Shown here in pieces: positions 31,429 to 39,036 of a stretch of DNA of 64,000 bases. Location: contig NZ_VWPH01000004.1 in NCBI RefSeq assembly GCF_008630535.1, positions 62,001-126,000 on the forward strand, given 5' to 3'. A program made the position numbers and the translations under genes. The stretch comes from Saccharopolyspora hirsuta (GTDB lineage Bacteria; Actinomycetota; Actinomycetes; Mycobacteriales; Pseudonocardiaceae). The notes below the pieces were generated by a model. The model made no database searches. It saw only the letters and a list, made by a program, of their open reading frames with translations, and was not told the origin of the DNA. Numbering within the stretch: the stretch's first letter is position 1; the number at the start of each line of letters is the position of its first letter.

Positions 31429-32616
31429 TCAGTGGATGACCGACACCGCGGGCTCGGTGCCGAGCAGCGAGCGGCTGTAGTCCTCGAAGGACACGAACTT
31501 GGAGAAGTGGATGTGGTGGCTGCCCACCTCGAAGTCCCGCCAGTACCGCTGCAGCGGGTTGGTGCTGGAGAACCCGCTGGTCCCGCCGAGGTCGACGCAC
31601 TTCAGCACCGCCTGCCGCGCGGCCTCCAGCGCGGAGGTCCCGTGCATCCGCGCGCGGGTGCGGTCCTCGCGCGACATGGAACCGGCCGCCCGCGCCGCGT
31701 CGTAGATGTCCGCAGCGGTCAGCAGGTGCTGGTAGGCGGTGTCGACGTGGTGGGTGGCCTGGCCCAGCCACTGCTGCACGACCGGCGACTCCAGCGAGTT
31801 GGTGTAGATCGTGTCGACCAGCGGCTTGCCCTTGTCCAGGGTCGCCCGCACGGTGTCCAGCGCGCCGTGCGCCGCACCCACCAGCGAGGCGATGGACCGG
31901 TGCGCCACCGCGGCGAAGCTCTCCAGGCTCGGGAAGTTCGTCAGCCCGCCTTCCGGGCTCACGCCGTGCGCGACGGTCCGGCTGTCCGGCACGAACAGCT
32001 CGTCGTACTCCACGGTGTGGCTGCCGGTGGCCTGCATGCCCGCCACGTTCCAGGTGCGGTCGATGCGCCCGGCCCGGGGCGGGGCCGCCATCGACAGCAG
32101 CTCACCGGTGGGTTCGCCGTCGGCGACGACCGGCACCACCGCCAGGATCATCCAGTCGCCGATCTCGCAGCCGGAGATCGTCGGGAACCGCCCGGAAACC
32201 CGGTACCCACCGCTCACCCGGGTCGCGGTGGCAGTGTGGTTCCCGCCGTTGGCGCACACGTACACGTCCGGCGAAGCGCCGAACACCTCCTTCGCCCCCT
32301 CCTCGGGGAGCAGGGCGCCCAGCGACTCGGCCGCGCTGGTGATGCTGACCAGCCAGCCCGCCGAGGCGTCCCCGCGGCCGATCTCGGCGATGATCGCGAC
32401 CTGGCTGCGGATGTCCAGCTCGTCCCCGCCGAACCGCTCGGGGACGTTCATCCGGAAGAACCCGGCGTCGCGCAGCGCGTCCGCGCACTCCGCCACCAGG
32501 GTCCGGTCCTCCTCGCCGCGGGCCGAACCGGCGCGCAGCAGCGGGATCAGGTCGTGGGCCTCGTCGACGAGCTTCTGGAGTTCGGGCGCGTAGCGCATAT
32601 CGAGCTCTGCGGACAT
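31429..32616 (-). CDS. Acyl-CoA-dehydrogenase-fold flavin-dependent monooxygenase
   Basis: 395 residues from ATG 32616, which has GGAGAGG upstream. The fold is that of acyl-CoA dehydrogenases, but sequence features match the two-component monooxygenase branch (DszC, HsaA, isobutylamine N-hydroxylase): G-F-F-R-M-N-V-P-E-R-F-G-G near the N-terminus, A-G-W-L-V-S-I, and a C-terminal Y-W-R-D-F-E-V-G-S-H-H-I-H-F. The divergent flavin reductase gene starts 190 bp away and would supply reduced flavin. Likely jobs are C- or N-hydroxylation or epoxidation of the polyene or its amine. The substrate is unknown. Confidence 0.85.
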   Translation of the reverse strand: MSAELDMRYAPELQKLVDEAHDLIPLLRAGSARGEEDRTLVAECADALRDAGFFRMNVPERFGGDELDIRSQVAIIAEIGRGDASAGWLVSITSAAESLGALLPEEGAKEVFGASPDVYVCANGGNHTATATRVSGGYRVSGRFPTISGCEIGDWMILAVVPVVADGEPTGELLSMAAPPRAGRIDRTWNVAGMQATGSHTVEYDELFVPDSRTVAHGVSPEGGLTNFPSLESFAAVAHRSIASLVGAAHGALDTVRATLDKGKPLVDTIYTNSLESPVVQQWLGQATHHVDTAYQHLLTAADIYDAARAAGSMSREDRTRARMHGTSALEAARQAVLKCVDLGGTSGFSSTNPLQRYWRDFEVGSHHIHFSKFVSFEDYSRSLLGTEPAVSVIH

Positions 32617-32724
32617 CCTGCTCACCTCTCCGTCCTTTTCGTGCCGTCCCCCGGATTTCCGCCCCTCAGTGAACATGAATCCGCCCGCTCCCCCACCGCG
32701 CCGCGGAGCCAAATTCCGGCTCCT

Positions 32725-32755
32725 GTTCTGGGCTCCGGTACCAAGCCCGCAGAAC
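32725..32755. promoter_or_regulatory. Imperfect inverted repeat between monooxygenase and flavin reductase
   Basis: GTTCTGGGCT (32725-32734) and AGCCCGCAGAAC (32744-32755) are reverse complements apart from a 2-nt bulge. They sit in the 190-bp divergent intergenic region and could coordinate the two-component pair. A role as an operator is inference. Confidence 0.4.
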
Positions 32756-32806
32756 ACCGGTCCCCCTAGGGTTCGCCTGAGAGCGGTTCCGATGCGAGGG
32801 GTGCCC

Positions 32807-33304
32807 ATGTCCGCCATCGATCCAGCGCAGTTCCGGAGTGTTCTGGGGCGGTTCCCGACCGGGGTCGCGGTCATCACCGCCACCGGGCCGCAGGACCGGC
32901 CCGCGGGAATGGCGTGCAATTCGTTCACCTCGGTCTCCCTGGACCCGCCGCTGGTCCTGTTCGGCGCCGCGGTCGGTTCCGCGACGCTGCCGGTGATCCG
33001 GGAGTCCGGGCGGTTCTGCGTGAACGTGCTGGGAGTCCGGCACGAGCGGCTGTGCCGCCAGTTCGCCGCCAGGGGCGTCGACCGGTTCGCCGACGTCCGG
33101 TGGACGCCCTCGCCGTGGGGCCCGCAGCTGTCCGAGGCGATCGCGCGGATCGACTGCGCGGTGACCGCCGAGCACCCGGCCGGGGACCACCTGGTGGTGA
33201 TCGGCCGGGTGGTGCGGCTGGCGGCGACCGGCGACGAGGCCCCGCTGGTGTTCCACCGCGGCCGCTACGGGTCGTTCGCCGCCACCGCGGACCTGCTCGG
33301 CTGA
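32807..33304 (+). CDS. NAD(P)H:flavin reductase, HpaC-like
   Basis: 165 residues. It has the flavin-reductase-like pattern: F-P-T-G-V-A-V-I-T-A at the N-terminus, N-S-F-T-S-V-S-L-D-P-P-L-V-L-F-G, G-R-F-C-V-N-V-L, and the G-D-H-L-V-V-I-G-R-V motif. The start ATG 32807 follows GCGAGGGG. An in-frame ATG at 32669 is less likely because the extra stretch is Pro/Arg-rich and unlike the family. It should reduce free FMN or FAD for the neighbouring flavin monooxygenase. Length is normal for the family. Confidence 0.9.
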   Translation: MSAIDPAQFRSVLGRFPTGVAVITATGPQDRPAGMACNSFTSVSLDPPLVLFGAAVGSATLPVIRESGRFCVNVLGVRHERLCRQFAARGVDRFADVRWTPSPWGPQLSEAIARIDCAVTAEHPAGDHLVVIGRVVRLAATGDEAPLVFHRGRYGSFAATADLLG

Positions 33305-33307
33305 CGC

Positions 33308-33341
33308 CCCGGCGCCGACCGCGGGTGCGGTCGGCGCCGGG
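33308..33341. terminator. Bidirectional hairpin after flavin reductase
   Basis: A 15-bp stem (33308-33322 with 33327-33341) closes a GGGT loop. It separates the flavin reductase (+) from the convergent SCP2-like gene (-). Confidence 0.82.
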
Positions 33342-33348
33342 TGCGCGG

Positions 33349-33807
33349 TCAGTCGAAGCTGGTGGGCACCAGCTCCAGCGCGGCCAGGCTCTCGATGAAG
33401 AAGAAGACCCCGCGGAAGAACACCAGGGCGTCACCGCGGACCAGCCGAAGCTGCTTGTCCACCACCATCCGCTGGTGGTTGAGCTGCCCGGCGAAGAACT
33501 GCCGCCAGGTGTCCCGGGTCCCGACGATCACGAAGTCCGCGGCCACCGGTTCGCCCGGCGCGATGATCTCCGCCGCGGCGCACTCCCCCTCCCGCCAGGT
33601 CAGTTGCAGGTAGGACGTGCTGCCGTCGCGCTCCTGCACCCCCAGCGCCCAGGTGAAGGAGTACGGTCCCCGCGTCGCCGCGATCCACTCCCAGTAGCTG
33701 TCCTGCTTGCGGGCCAACGTCTCCTCGCTCGGCCCGCGGTCGATCCGGTCGCGAGCGGCCTCGGCCCACTCCGCGCTGAGGAACCGGTAGGTCTGCACGG
33801 CGGTCAT
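33349..33807 (-). CDS. Small SCP2-like lipid-binding protein (tentative)
   Basis: 152 residues. The last 60 residues (G-T-R-D-T-W-R-Q-F-F-A-G-Q-L-N-H, then V-D-K-Q-L-R-L-V-R-G-D-A) resemble the sterol-carrier-2 fold, where a Trp helix is followed by 'K-L-x-V-x-G-D'. The C-terminal helix is very hydrophobic (F-F-R-G-V-F-F-F-I). There is no signal peptide. It starts 3 bp after the R2lox-like gene, so the two are surely cotranscribed. A role in holding the greasy polyene substrate for that oxidase is inferred. The family call is moderate and a substrate-specific function cannot be given. Confidence 0.55.
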   Translation of the reverse strand: MTAVQTYRFLSAEWAEAARDRIDRGPSEETLARKQDSYWEWIAATRGPYSFTWALGVQERDGSTSYLQLTWREGECAAAEIIAPGEPVAADFVIVGTRDTWRQFFAGQLNHQRMVVDKQLRLVRGDALVFFRGVFFFIESLAALELVPTSFD

Positions 33808-33810
33808 CGG

Positions 33811-34773
33811 TCAGCCTCCCGCGATCTCGGGCTGGATGTTGTTCACCATCTCCTGGATCTCCGGCGGCAGCGAGATGCCCACATCGGACAGCTTGTTGTT
33901 CACCTGCCGGATCATGAACTGGACGACCTCCTCCTCGGAGAAGCCCAGCGGTTCCAGCGGCGCGGGCACGCTCGCACCGCCGTTCATCGCCAGCTCGGTG
34001 CGCAACGTCTCGTGGATCTCGTGCAGCAGCCGCGGATCCTGCTGCACCGAGTCGCGCAGGAACCGCATGCCGAACTGGACGTGCCGGGCCTCGTCCCGGC
34101 AGGAGGCGATGAAACCCGTGTAGTAGCCGGGCAGATATCCCTTGTTGCGGCAGTAGGTCAGGGTCAGCTTCATGATCGTCAGCGCCAGCACGCCCTCGAT
34201 CCACAGGAAGTACGAGGTGGCGTACCGCACCCGCTTGGCCGGGCTCTCCGGGTCCAGGCGCAGGTCCTCGGCCAGGTAGGACAGCAGGCCGAAGGCGCCC
34301 ACGAACGTCTCGGGCACGTGCGGGAAGGAGGAGGTCAGCAGCTCCTCCACCGAATCGCCGGACAACCCGACGACCTCCCGGTAGAAGCGGTCGAAGAACA
34401 GCGTGTGCCGGGCCTCGTCCTCCAGCTGGGTGCAGAGGTACATCTTGGCCTCTTCGCTGCCGGTGAGCATGAAGATCGGCAGCTCGACCTCCACCTGGCG
34501 CTCCGCGTGGTGGAACGCCGCGGCGATCTCGGTGAAGGCCTTGCGCTCCACCTCGGTCATCTTCTCCCGCCAGTCGATGACGTCCTGGCTGAAGTCGAGG
34601 TCGTAGGCGTTCCACCGGTGCGTGAAGTACCGCTTGTACAGGTCGATGTAGTCCGGCAGCTTCTTCAGGTCCTTGTGCACGTAGTCGATCATGTCGTCGA
34701 TGCTGACGTCCTTGAGCTCCGTCAGCGTCGAGCGCTCGACCGACTCCACCAGGGCCGATGACATCTGCGCCAT
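33811..34773 (-). CDS. R2-like ligand-binding oxidase (R2lox), Mn/Fe ferritin-like
   Basis: 320 residues, the usual R2lox length (about 310-320). All six metal ligands are visible: E91, E120-x2-H123, E193 and E228-x2-H231. The 35-residue gap between E193 and E228 equals that in mycobacterial R2lox (E167/E202). The two residues that form the R2lox Val-Tyr ether crosslink also align: V94 (three after E91, like V71) and Y188 (five before E193, like Y162). R2lox proteins bind long-chain fatty acids and activate O2, and their natural substrate is unknown. Here the gene lies between a SARP regulator and an SCP2-like gene in a PKS cluster, suggesting oxidation of the polyketide. ATG 34773 is preferred (GGGAGA seven bases upstream); ATG 34788 is possible. 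A plain R2c ribonucleotide reductase subunit is less likely. Confidence 0.85.
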   Translation of the reverse strand: MAQMSSALVESVERSTLTELKDVSIDDMIDYVHKDLKKLPDYIDLYKRYFTHRWNAYDLDFSQDVIDWREKMTEVERKAFTEIAAAFHHAERQVEVELPIFMLTGSEEAKMYLCTQLEDEARHTLFFDRFYREVVGLSGDSVEELLTSSFPHVPETFVGAFGLLSYLAEDLRLDPESPAKRVRYATSYFLWIEGVLALTIMKLTLTYCRNKGYLPGYYTGFIASCRDEARHVQFGMRFLRDSVQQDPRLLHEIHETLRTELAMNGGASVPAPLEPLGFSEEEVVQFMIRQVNNKLSDVGISLPPEIQEMVNNIQPEIAGG

Positions 34774-34826
34774 CCGGCGATCTCCCATTCTCTCCGTCTT
34801 GCCGGGTCCGTGATCTCGGGGCGGCC

Positions 34827-35627
34827 TCAGCCGCGCCCGCAGGCGCCGGGGACCAGCTCCCCGGCGGGCACGGGTTCGAGTTCGTGGTTGAGGATGGCGT
34901 GCTCCAGCTCGCGCAGTTGCGGGCTCGGCTCCAGGCCAAGCTGACCGATCAGGGCGGCTCGCGTCCTGCGGTACAAGCTCAGCGCCTCGGCCTGCCGCCC
35001 GGTCTCGTACAGCGCCCGCATCAGGCGGCCGCAGACCTGCTCGTGCAGCGGATCGGCTTCCACCAAGCGCTCCAGGTCGCCGATCACGTCCGCGCAGCGG
35101 CCCAGCGCGAGGTCCGCGTCGATGCGGTTCAGCAGCACCGCCATCCGTTCGTTGTGCAGCGCCCGCAGTTCCGGCCAGGCATATCCGTGCTCGGCCAGAT
35201 CCGTGAGCACCGGGCCGCGCCACAGGCGCAACGCCGCGCGCAGCGTCGCGCCCGCCCGTTCCGCCCGACCGGCCCGCAGTTCGGCGCGGCCGCGGTCGGC
35301 CAAGCACCGGAAGGTCGCCAGGTCCAGCGACTCCTCGTCGACGCGCAGCAGGTACCCCGGCCCGTCGCGCAGCAGCTCGACGGGGCGGGCCGCACTCCGC
35401 GCGGCGGCGAGGATGCCGCGCAACCGGAAGATCGCGTTGTGCAGGATCTGCCGCCCGGTCGGCGGCACCTTCGTCGGCCAGACGGCGTCGATCAGCCTGC
35501 TCACCGGCACCATCTCGTTGCGGTGCAGCAGCAGGAAGCCCAGCGTGGCGCGTTGCCGCACCCCGTTCACCCGCACCGAGCGGTCGCCGTCGTGCACCTG
35601 CAGCGGGCCCAACACCTGGAATCGCAT
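34827..35627 (-). CDS. SARP family regulator (AfsR/DnrI/RedD type)
   Basis: 266 residues, typical for a small SARP. N-terminal OmpR-type winged helix (residues about 1-95: M-R-F-Q-V-L-G-P-L-Q-V, R-Q-R-A-T-L-G-F-L-L-L, D-A-V-W-P, N-A-I-F-R-L-R), then a bacterial transcriptional activation domain with TPR-like helices (about 100-250). It lacks the ATPase part of large SARPs. The ATG follows GGGGGAG. It lies 53 bp upstream of the R2lox gene in the same direction and should activate cluster promoters by binding heptamer direct repeats. The 5' leader contains a small hairpin (35656-35674). Confidence 0.93.
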   Translation of the reverse strand: MRFQVLGPLQVHDGDRSVRVNGVRQRATLGFLLLHRNEMVPVSRLIDAVWPTKVPPTGRQILHNAIFRLRGILAAARSAARPVELLRDGPGYLLRVDEESLDLATFRCLADRGRAELRAGRAERAGATLRAALRLWRGPVLTDLAEHGYAWPELRALHNERMAVLLNRIDADLALGRCADVIGDLERLVEADPLHEQVCGRLMRALYETGRQAEALSLYRRTRAALIGQLGLEPSPQLRELEHAILNHELEPVPAGELVPGACGRG

Positions 35628-36082
35628 GTCTCCCCCTCAGCGCGAAAGGGCCGGATCTCCGAAAATGCCGGAGACTCACGGCTTGCCTATCCCCCAACCC
35701 GTATCGCGCTCGTGCGCGGAATCGGCCCCGCGCGCCGAAGGATGAACGAATTGCACCACTTCCCGCCTCCAGTCCGCACCACTCATTTCGAACAGCGTTC
35801 ATGACATCGTCGTCGATCACGATTGTGCAGCTGGCCGCCGCGCGCCCTCCAGCCGAGAACGGGCTCATGATCCTGCAGTTCCATTTCCGGAGAAGTGCGG
35901 CGGCTGCGGTGAATAGCCCTGATGACAGCACCGGCAGCGGGCAAACGGCCGATTCAGGCTTCCCTTAACACGATTTTCAGCCGAGCGCAAAATACCGCGG
36001 GGTAAACGGGGAGTCAAAACCGGGTGCGCGCAACGCTTTTCGCCCCCGGCGGGGCCGCTGGTGACCGCAGCGCGGGCCGGGC
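35628..36082. other. 455-bp intergenic region upstream of the SARP gene
   Basis: No convincing gene. It contains the SARP leader with a hairpin (TCTCCG 35656-35661 and CGGAGA 35669-35674, 7-nt loop). An AT-richer stretch lies around 35960-36020, where promoter elements may sit. A short GC palindrome (36042-36055) lies 28 bp past the end of the LuxR-type gene and could end its transcription. Confidence 0.5.
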
Positions 36083-37249
36083 TCAGCTCTCCGGGAACAG
36101 GTTGTGCTTCATCACCGCGTACCCGAACTGGAACCTGCTGGCGGCGTCGTAGCGCTGCATGAGCTGGGCGATGTGCTTGCGCGTCGTGCGCACGGACAGG
36201 CCGAGGCGCCGGGCGATGGCGTCGTCCTTGGCCCCGTCGATGAGCATCCGGACGATCTCGCCCTTGAGGTCGTCGCCGATGGAGTCCACCGCGCGGCTCC
36301 GGGCGTCGAAGTCCTTCGCGGCGACCCAGGCGTGCTCGAAGCAGGAGCAGAAGAAGCCGACCAGCGTGGGGTCGCGCACCACCGCGGCCGCACCCCGGAC
36401 CACGTCGTCGGCCGGGATGAACGCCACGCTGCGGTCGAACACGATCATCCGGGCGAACAGCGCTTCAGCGGTGCGGAACTGGGCGCCCGCCCCGGCCAGC
36501 AGGGCGACGTGCTCCCGGGTGACCTGGTCGAACCGCGCGGTGTGCTGGTAGAGCACCCGCATGCGCATTCCCCGGCCCAACAGCTCCAGATCCCGCTCGC
36601 GCGCTTCCGCCAGCTCGTGGGCCGAGCGGCCACCGCCGGGCTGCATGCTCAGCACCTCCGAGGTGCAGGTGGCGGCGGCCTTGCGCAGCAGGCTGCGCAC
36701 CACCTCCACGTCCTGGACCACGTCCACCGTCGCGCTCTGCCGGCTGCCGAAGGGGCTGGCCCGGAACAGCGCGGCCATCCGCTCCAGCTCGATCCGGAAC
36801 TGGTTCACCGAGGTCTGCCGGTCCAGCAGCTCCACCTCGATCGGGGCCAGCAGGCTGGTCGCGGCGATCACCGGGTCGACGGGGACGAAACCGTCGTCGC
36901 GACCGTGGAACCGGTGCACGAGGTGCAGCGCCAGCAGGTTGCCGACGATCACCTCGATCTCGTCGGCACCGCAGCCGAACTCCGAGGTGGCGTCGGCGAT
37001 GGTGAAGCTGCCCCGCCCCAGGCTCCACTCGTAGAGGTCGAAACCGCCGGGGACGAGCTTCGGCACGCTCGGGAGAGCGGTGTCGGCGGATTCCCCGCCC
37101 GCCAGGTGGATCGCCAGCTCACGGCGCGGGTCGGTGTTCGACCGCTCGCTGCTCACCAGCCCGGAGCACAGCGCCGACCACAATCGCTTCCGCAATTCAT
37201 CAGCACCACCCCCAGCACCACCGGAAGAAATCGGGCCCGTGTCGGACAT
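36083..37249 (-). CDS. LuxR-type regulator with TrmB-like N-terminus
   Basis: 388 residues. N-terminal winged helix (about 70-120, T-I-A-D-A-T-S-E-F-G-C). The middle region has R-V-L-Y-Q-H and a PLD-like sensor pattern (A-R-F-D-Q-V, then A-R-M-I-V-F-D-R-S-V-A-F-I-P). The C-terminal LuxR helix-turn-helix (about 325-375) reads D-D-A-I-A-R-R-L-G-L-S-V-R-T-T-R-K-H-I. This architecture is common among actinobacterial cluster-situated regulators that sense small molecules. It is divergent from the PapA-like acyltransferase gene across 481 bp and probably controls cluster genes. The ligand is unknown. Confidence 0.88.
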   Translation of the reverse strand: MSDTGPISSGGAGGGADELRKRLWSALCSGLVSSERSNTDPRRELAIHLAGGESADTALPSVPKLVPGGFDLYEWSLGRGSFTIADATSEFGCGADEIEVIVGNLLALHLVHRFHGRDDGFVPVDPVIAATSLLAPIEVELLDRQTSVNQFRIELERMAALFRASPFGSRQSATVDVVQDVEVVRSLLRKAAATCTSEVLSMQPGGGRSAHELAEARERDLELLGRGMRMRVLYQHTARFDQVTREHVALLAGAGAQFRTAEALFARMIVFDRSVAFIPADDVVRGAAAVVRDPTLVGFFCSCFEHAWVAAKDFDARSRAVDSIGDDLKGEIVRMLIDGAKDDAIARRLGLSVRTTRKHIAQLMQRYDAASRFQFGYAVMKHNLFPES

Positions 37250-37730
37250 CGAAGTCCCAACCCCCTAGGACTCGCACTCCGAGAAACTCACCGCACCCGC
37301 GCCACAAGATCAACAGCCTAGCACGGAAAGTTTATGCCGGTCAACAGTTTTCAGCGCGCAGCGGCCACATTTCAGTCCGGCACAGCACTCGCCCGACCGG
37401 CAACATGACGTGAATCACACCGGCGCCGAGCCGGTCCCGGCACATTCTGGATTTTCCCGCGATAGCTTGGTCCTGGCAATGATCGCAGCGCTTCGAGGCG
37501 CAATTTCAGCGAGAAGACCCGTTGAGCGGTACCCGGTGCGCTGAACGGCGCCCGGGGGCTGGTCGCGCTGCTCCATTCGAATCAGCGCCGAGATCCGCCC
37601 GCCGCACGGCAGTTCCGCCTCCCCTCCGCGGACATCGCGCCGAGGTCTCCCAGCACCGAAGCGCGACTGTCCACAACGGACGTCGACGCGCGCCCGTTCG
37701 CACTGCCTCGACCGAAGGAGATCCGCAGGA
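37250..37730. other. 481-bp divergent intergenic region, LuxR gene / acyltransferase gene
   Basis: No gene is evident. It is less GC-rich near 37310-37380 and must hold the promoters for both flanking genes. No strong palindrome or -10/-35 pair could be assigned by eye. An AAGGAG ribosome site for the acyltransferase is near 37714. Confidence 0.45.
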
Positions 37731-38978
37731 ATGACAGAGACGACCAGCCTCGCCCCGCCCGTCCGCTGCCTCTCCCCCACGGAGAGCTGGTACACCGGGC
37801 TCGGGGCCTACGTGGGCTACGTCATGGAGGCGAGCGGGCACCTGGACGTGCCCGCGCTTTCCGCTGCGCTGCAAGCCATCCGGCGCGCCTACCCGGTGCT
37901 GGCCGCGCGCCTGCGCTCGGTCGCCGGGCACCAGGTCCTGGTCGCCGGAGACGACTCGCCGCCCGAGGTCGGCGTCCGCGACGGAGACATCGCCGAGCCG
38001 CTGGCCGGGTTCGACGTGGACCCGCACGACGCGCTGTCGGCGGTCCACGTGGTCCGCGACGGCGACCGGGCCGCCGTCGCGCTGGTGGTCCACCACGCGA
38101 TCGCCGACGGGCACCACGGGCTCGCGGTGCTGGAGGCGTTCTGGTCCAGCTACACCGACATCGTCGAGGGCAGGCCAGCCGACCTCGGCACCCGCGGCTA
38201 CCCGGACGCGGTGGAGAAGATCCTCGCCGACCGCGGGATCGGTGACTACGCCTACCCCGACCCGCCGACCGGGGAACCGGCCGCGCCCGCTCCGGCCGAC
38301 CTCCCGGCGTTCGCGAACCGGTTCGTCCGCTGCGACGTCGACACCGCGAGCCTGCTGGACCTCGGCCACCGCGCGAAGCTCACGCTCAACGCGCTCGTCT
38401 CGGCGGCGATCATCCGGGCCGAAGCCGCCGAGCGCGAGCGGTCGATCAGCGAGATCCCGTACTTCATCACCGTGGACATGCGCAAGCGGCTGTCGCCGCC
38501 GGTGGAGACGACCGCAGGGACGAACGTGCTCAGCTTCGTCGGCTTCACCGCCGCCGAGGACACCGAGACCGATCTCCTCGGCTTGGCGCGCGCTGTCGCC
38601 ACCCGTCTCCCGGAAGCCCTCGACGAGGGGACGAGCATCCGGCGGACCGCGATGGAGATCCGGGGATTCCTCGACCACCTGACCGGGCCGTCCACGCCGG
38701 GAAGCGTGCTGACGAGCAACATCGGCACGATCCCGGCGCTGCGCAGCCCGGCCGGGCTGACGCTGGAGAGGTTCCGCGGCTCGCTGTACAACAAGGTCCA
38801 GGACGCGAGCCTGCTCAGCCCGGTCCGGTCGGATTCCACCTATCTCTACGAGATCTACTCGTACCGGGGGAGGACGACCGTCGAAGCCCTGGTCGGCGAC
38901 CCGGCGCAGCACGAGTCCGCGCAGCGCAAGATCGCGCTGATCGAGTCGATGCTGACCGCGCTGCCCGACGTCGGGTAG
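37731..38978 (+). CDS. PapA-like condensation-domain acyltransferase
   Basis: 415 residues. It carries the condensation/acyltransferase catalytic motif H-H-x3-D-G (H121, H122, D126, G127), an N-terminal chloramphenicol-acetyltransferase-like half and a C-terminal half like phthiocerol-diester acyltransferase. It is stand-alone, with no carrier protein or adenylation domain. Such enzymes move an acyl group from CoA or an ACP onto an alcohol or amine. Here it could esterify or amidate the polyketide product or move the chain off the PKS. The donor and acceptor are not known. An AAGGAG site supports the start, and a strong hairpin follows the gene. Confidence 0.85.
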   Translation: MTETTSLAPPVRCLSPTESWYTGLGAYVGYVMEASGHLDVPALSAALQAIRRAYPVLAARLRSVAGHQVLVAGDDSPPEVGVRDGDIAEPLAGFDVDPHDALSAVHVVRDGDRAAVALVVHHAIADGHHGLAVLEAFWSSYTDIVEGRPADLGTRGYPDAVEKILADRGIGDYAYPDPPTGEPAAPAPADLPAFANRFVRCDVDTASLLDLGHRAKLTLNALVSAAIIRAEAAERERSISEIPYFITVDMRKRLSPPVETTAGTNVLSFVGFTAAEDTETDLLGLARAVATRLPEALDEGTSIRRTAMEIRGFLDHLTGPSTPGSVLTSNIGTIPALRSPAGLTLERFRGSLYNKVQDASLLSPVRSDSTYLYEIYSYRGRTTVEALVGDPAQHESAQRKIALIESMLTALPDVG

Positions 38979-38982
38979 CGGC

Positions 38983-39019
38983 GGCCGGGTCCCCGCCGGT
39001 GATCGGCGGGGACCCGGCC
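38983..39019. terminator. Bidirectional hairpin between acyltransferase and amine oxidase genes
   Basis: Perfect 16-bp arms (38983-38998 and 39004-39019) with a 5-nt loop, between convergent genes. Confidence 0.87.
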
Positions 39020-39036
39020 AGGTGTCGCGAGCTCCG

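Noticed and set aside
33811-34773. AurF-type N-oxygenase
   Set aside because: The ligand spacing and the Val/Tyr crosslink pair fit R2lox better than the AurF family.
36042-36055. Rho-independent terminator after the LuxR-type gene
   Set aside because: The stem is only 5 bp and the T-run is on the wrong side for minus-strand transcripts, so it is kept only as a remark.
32762-37274. Shared CCCCCTAGG string before the flavin reductase (32763) and the LuxR-type gene (37263) as a possible common operator
   Set aside because: In the second case it forms part of the ribosome-site region and in the first it lies farther upstream in another context. A 9-base match in GC-rich DNA is weak.
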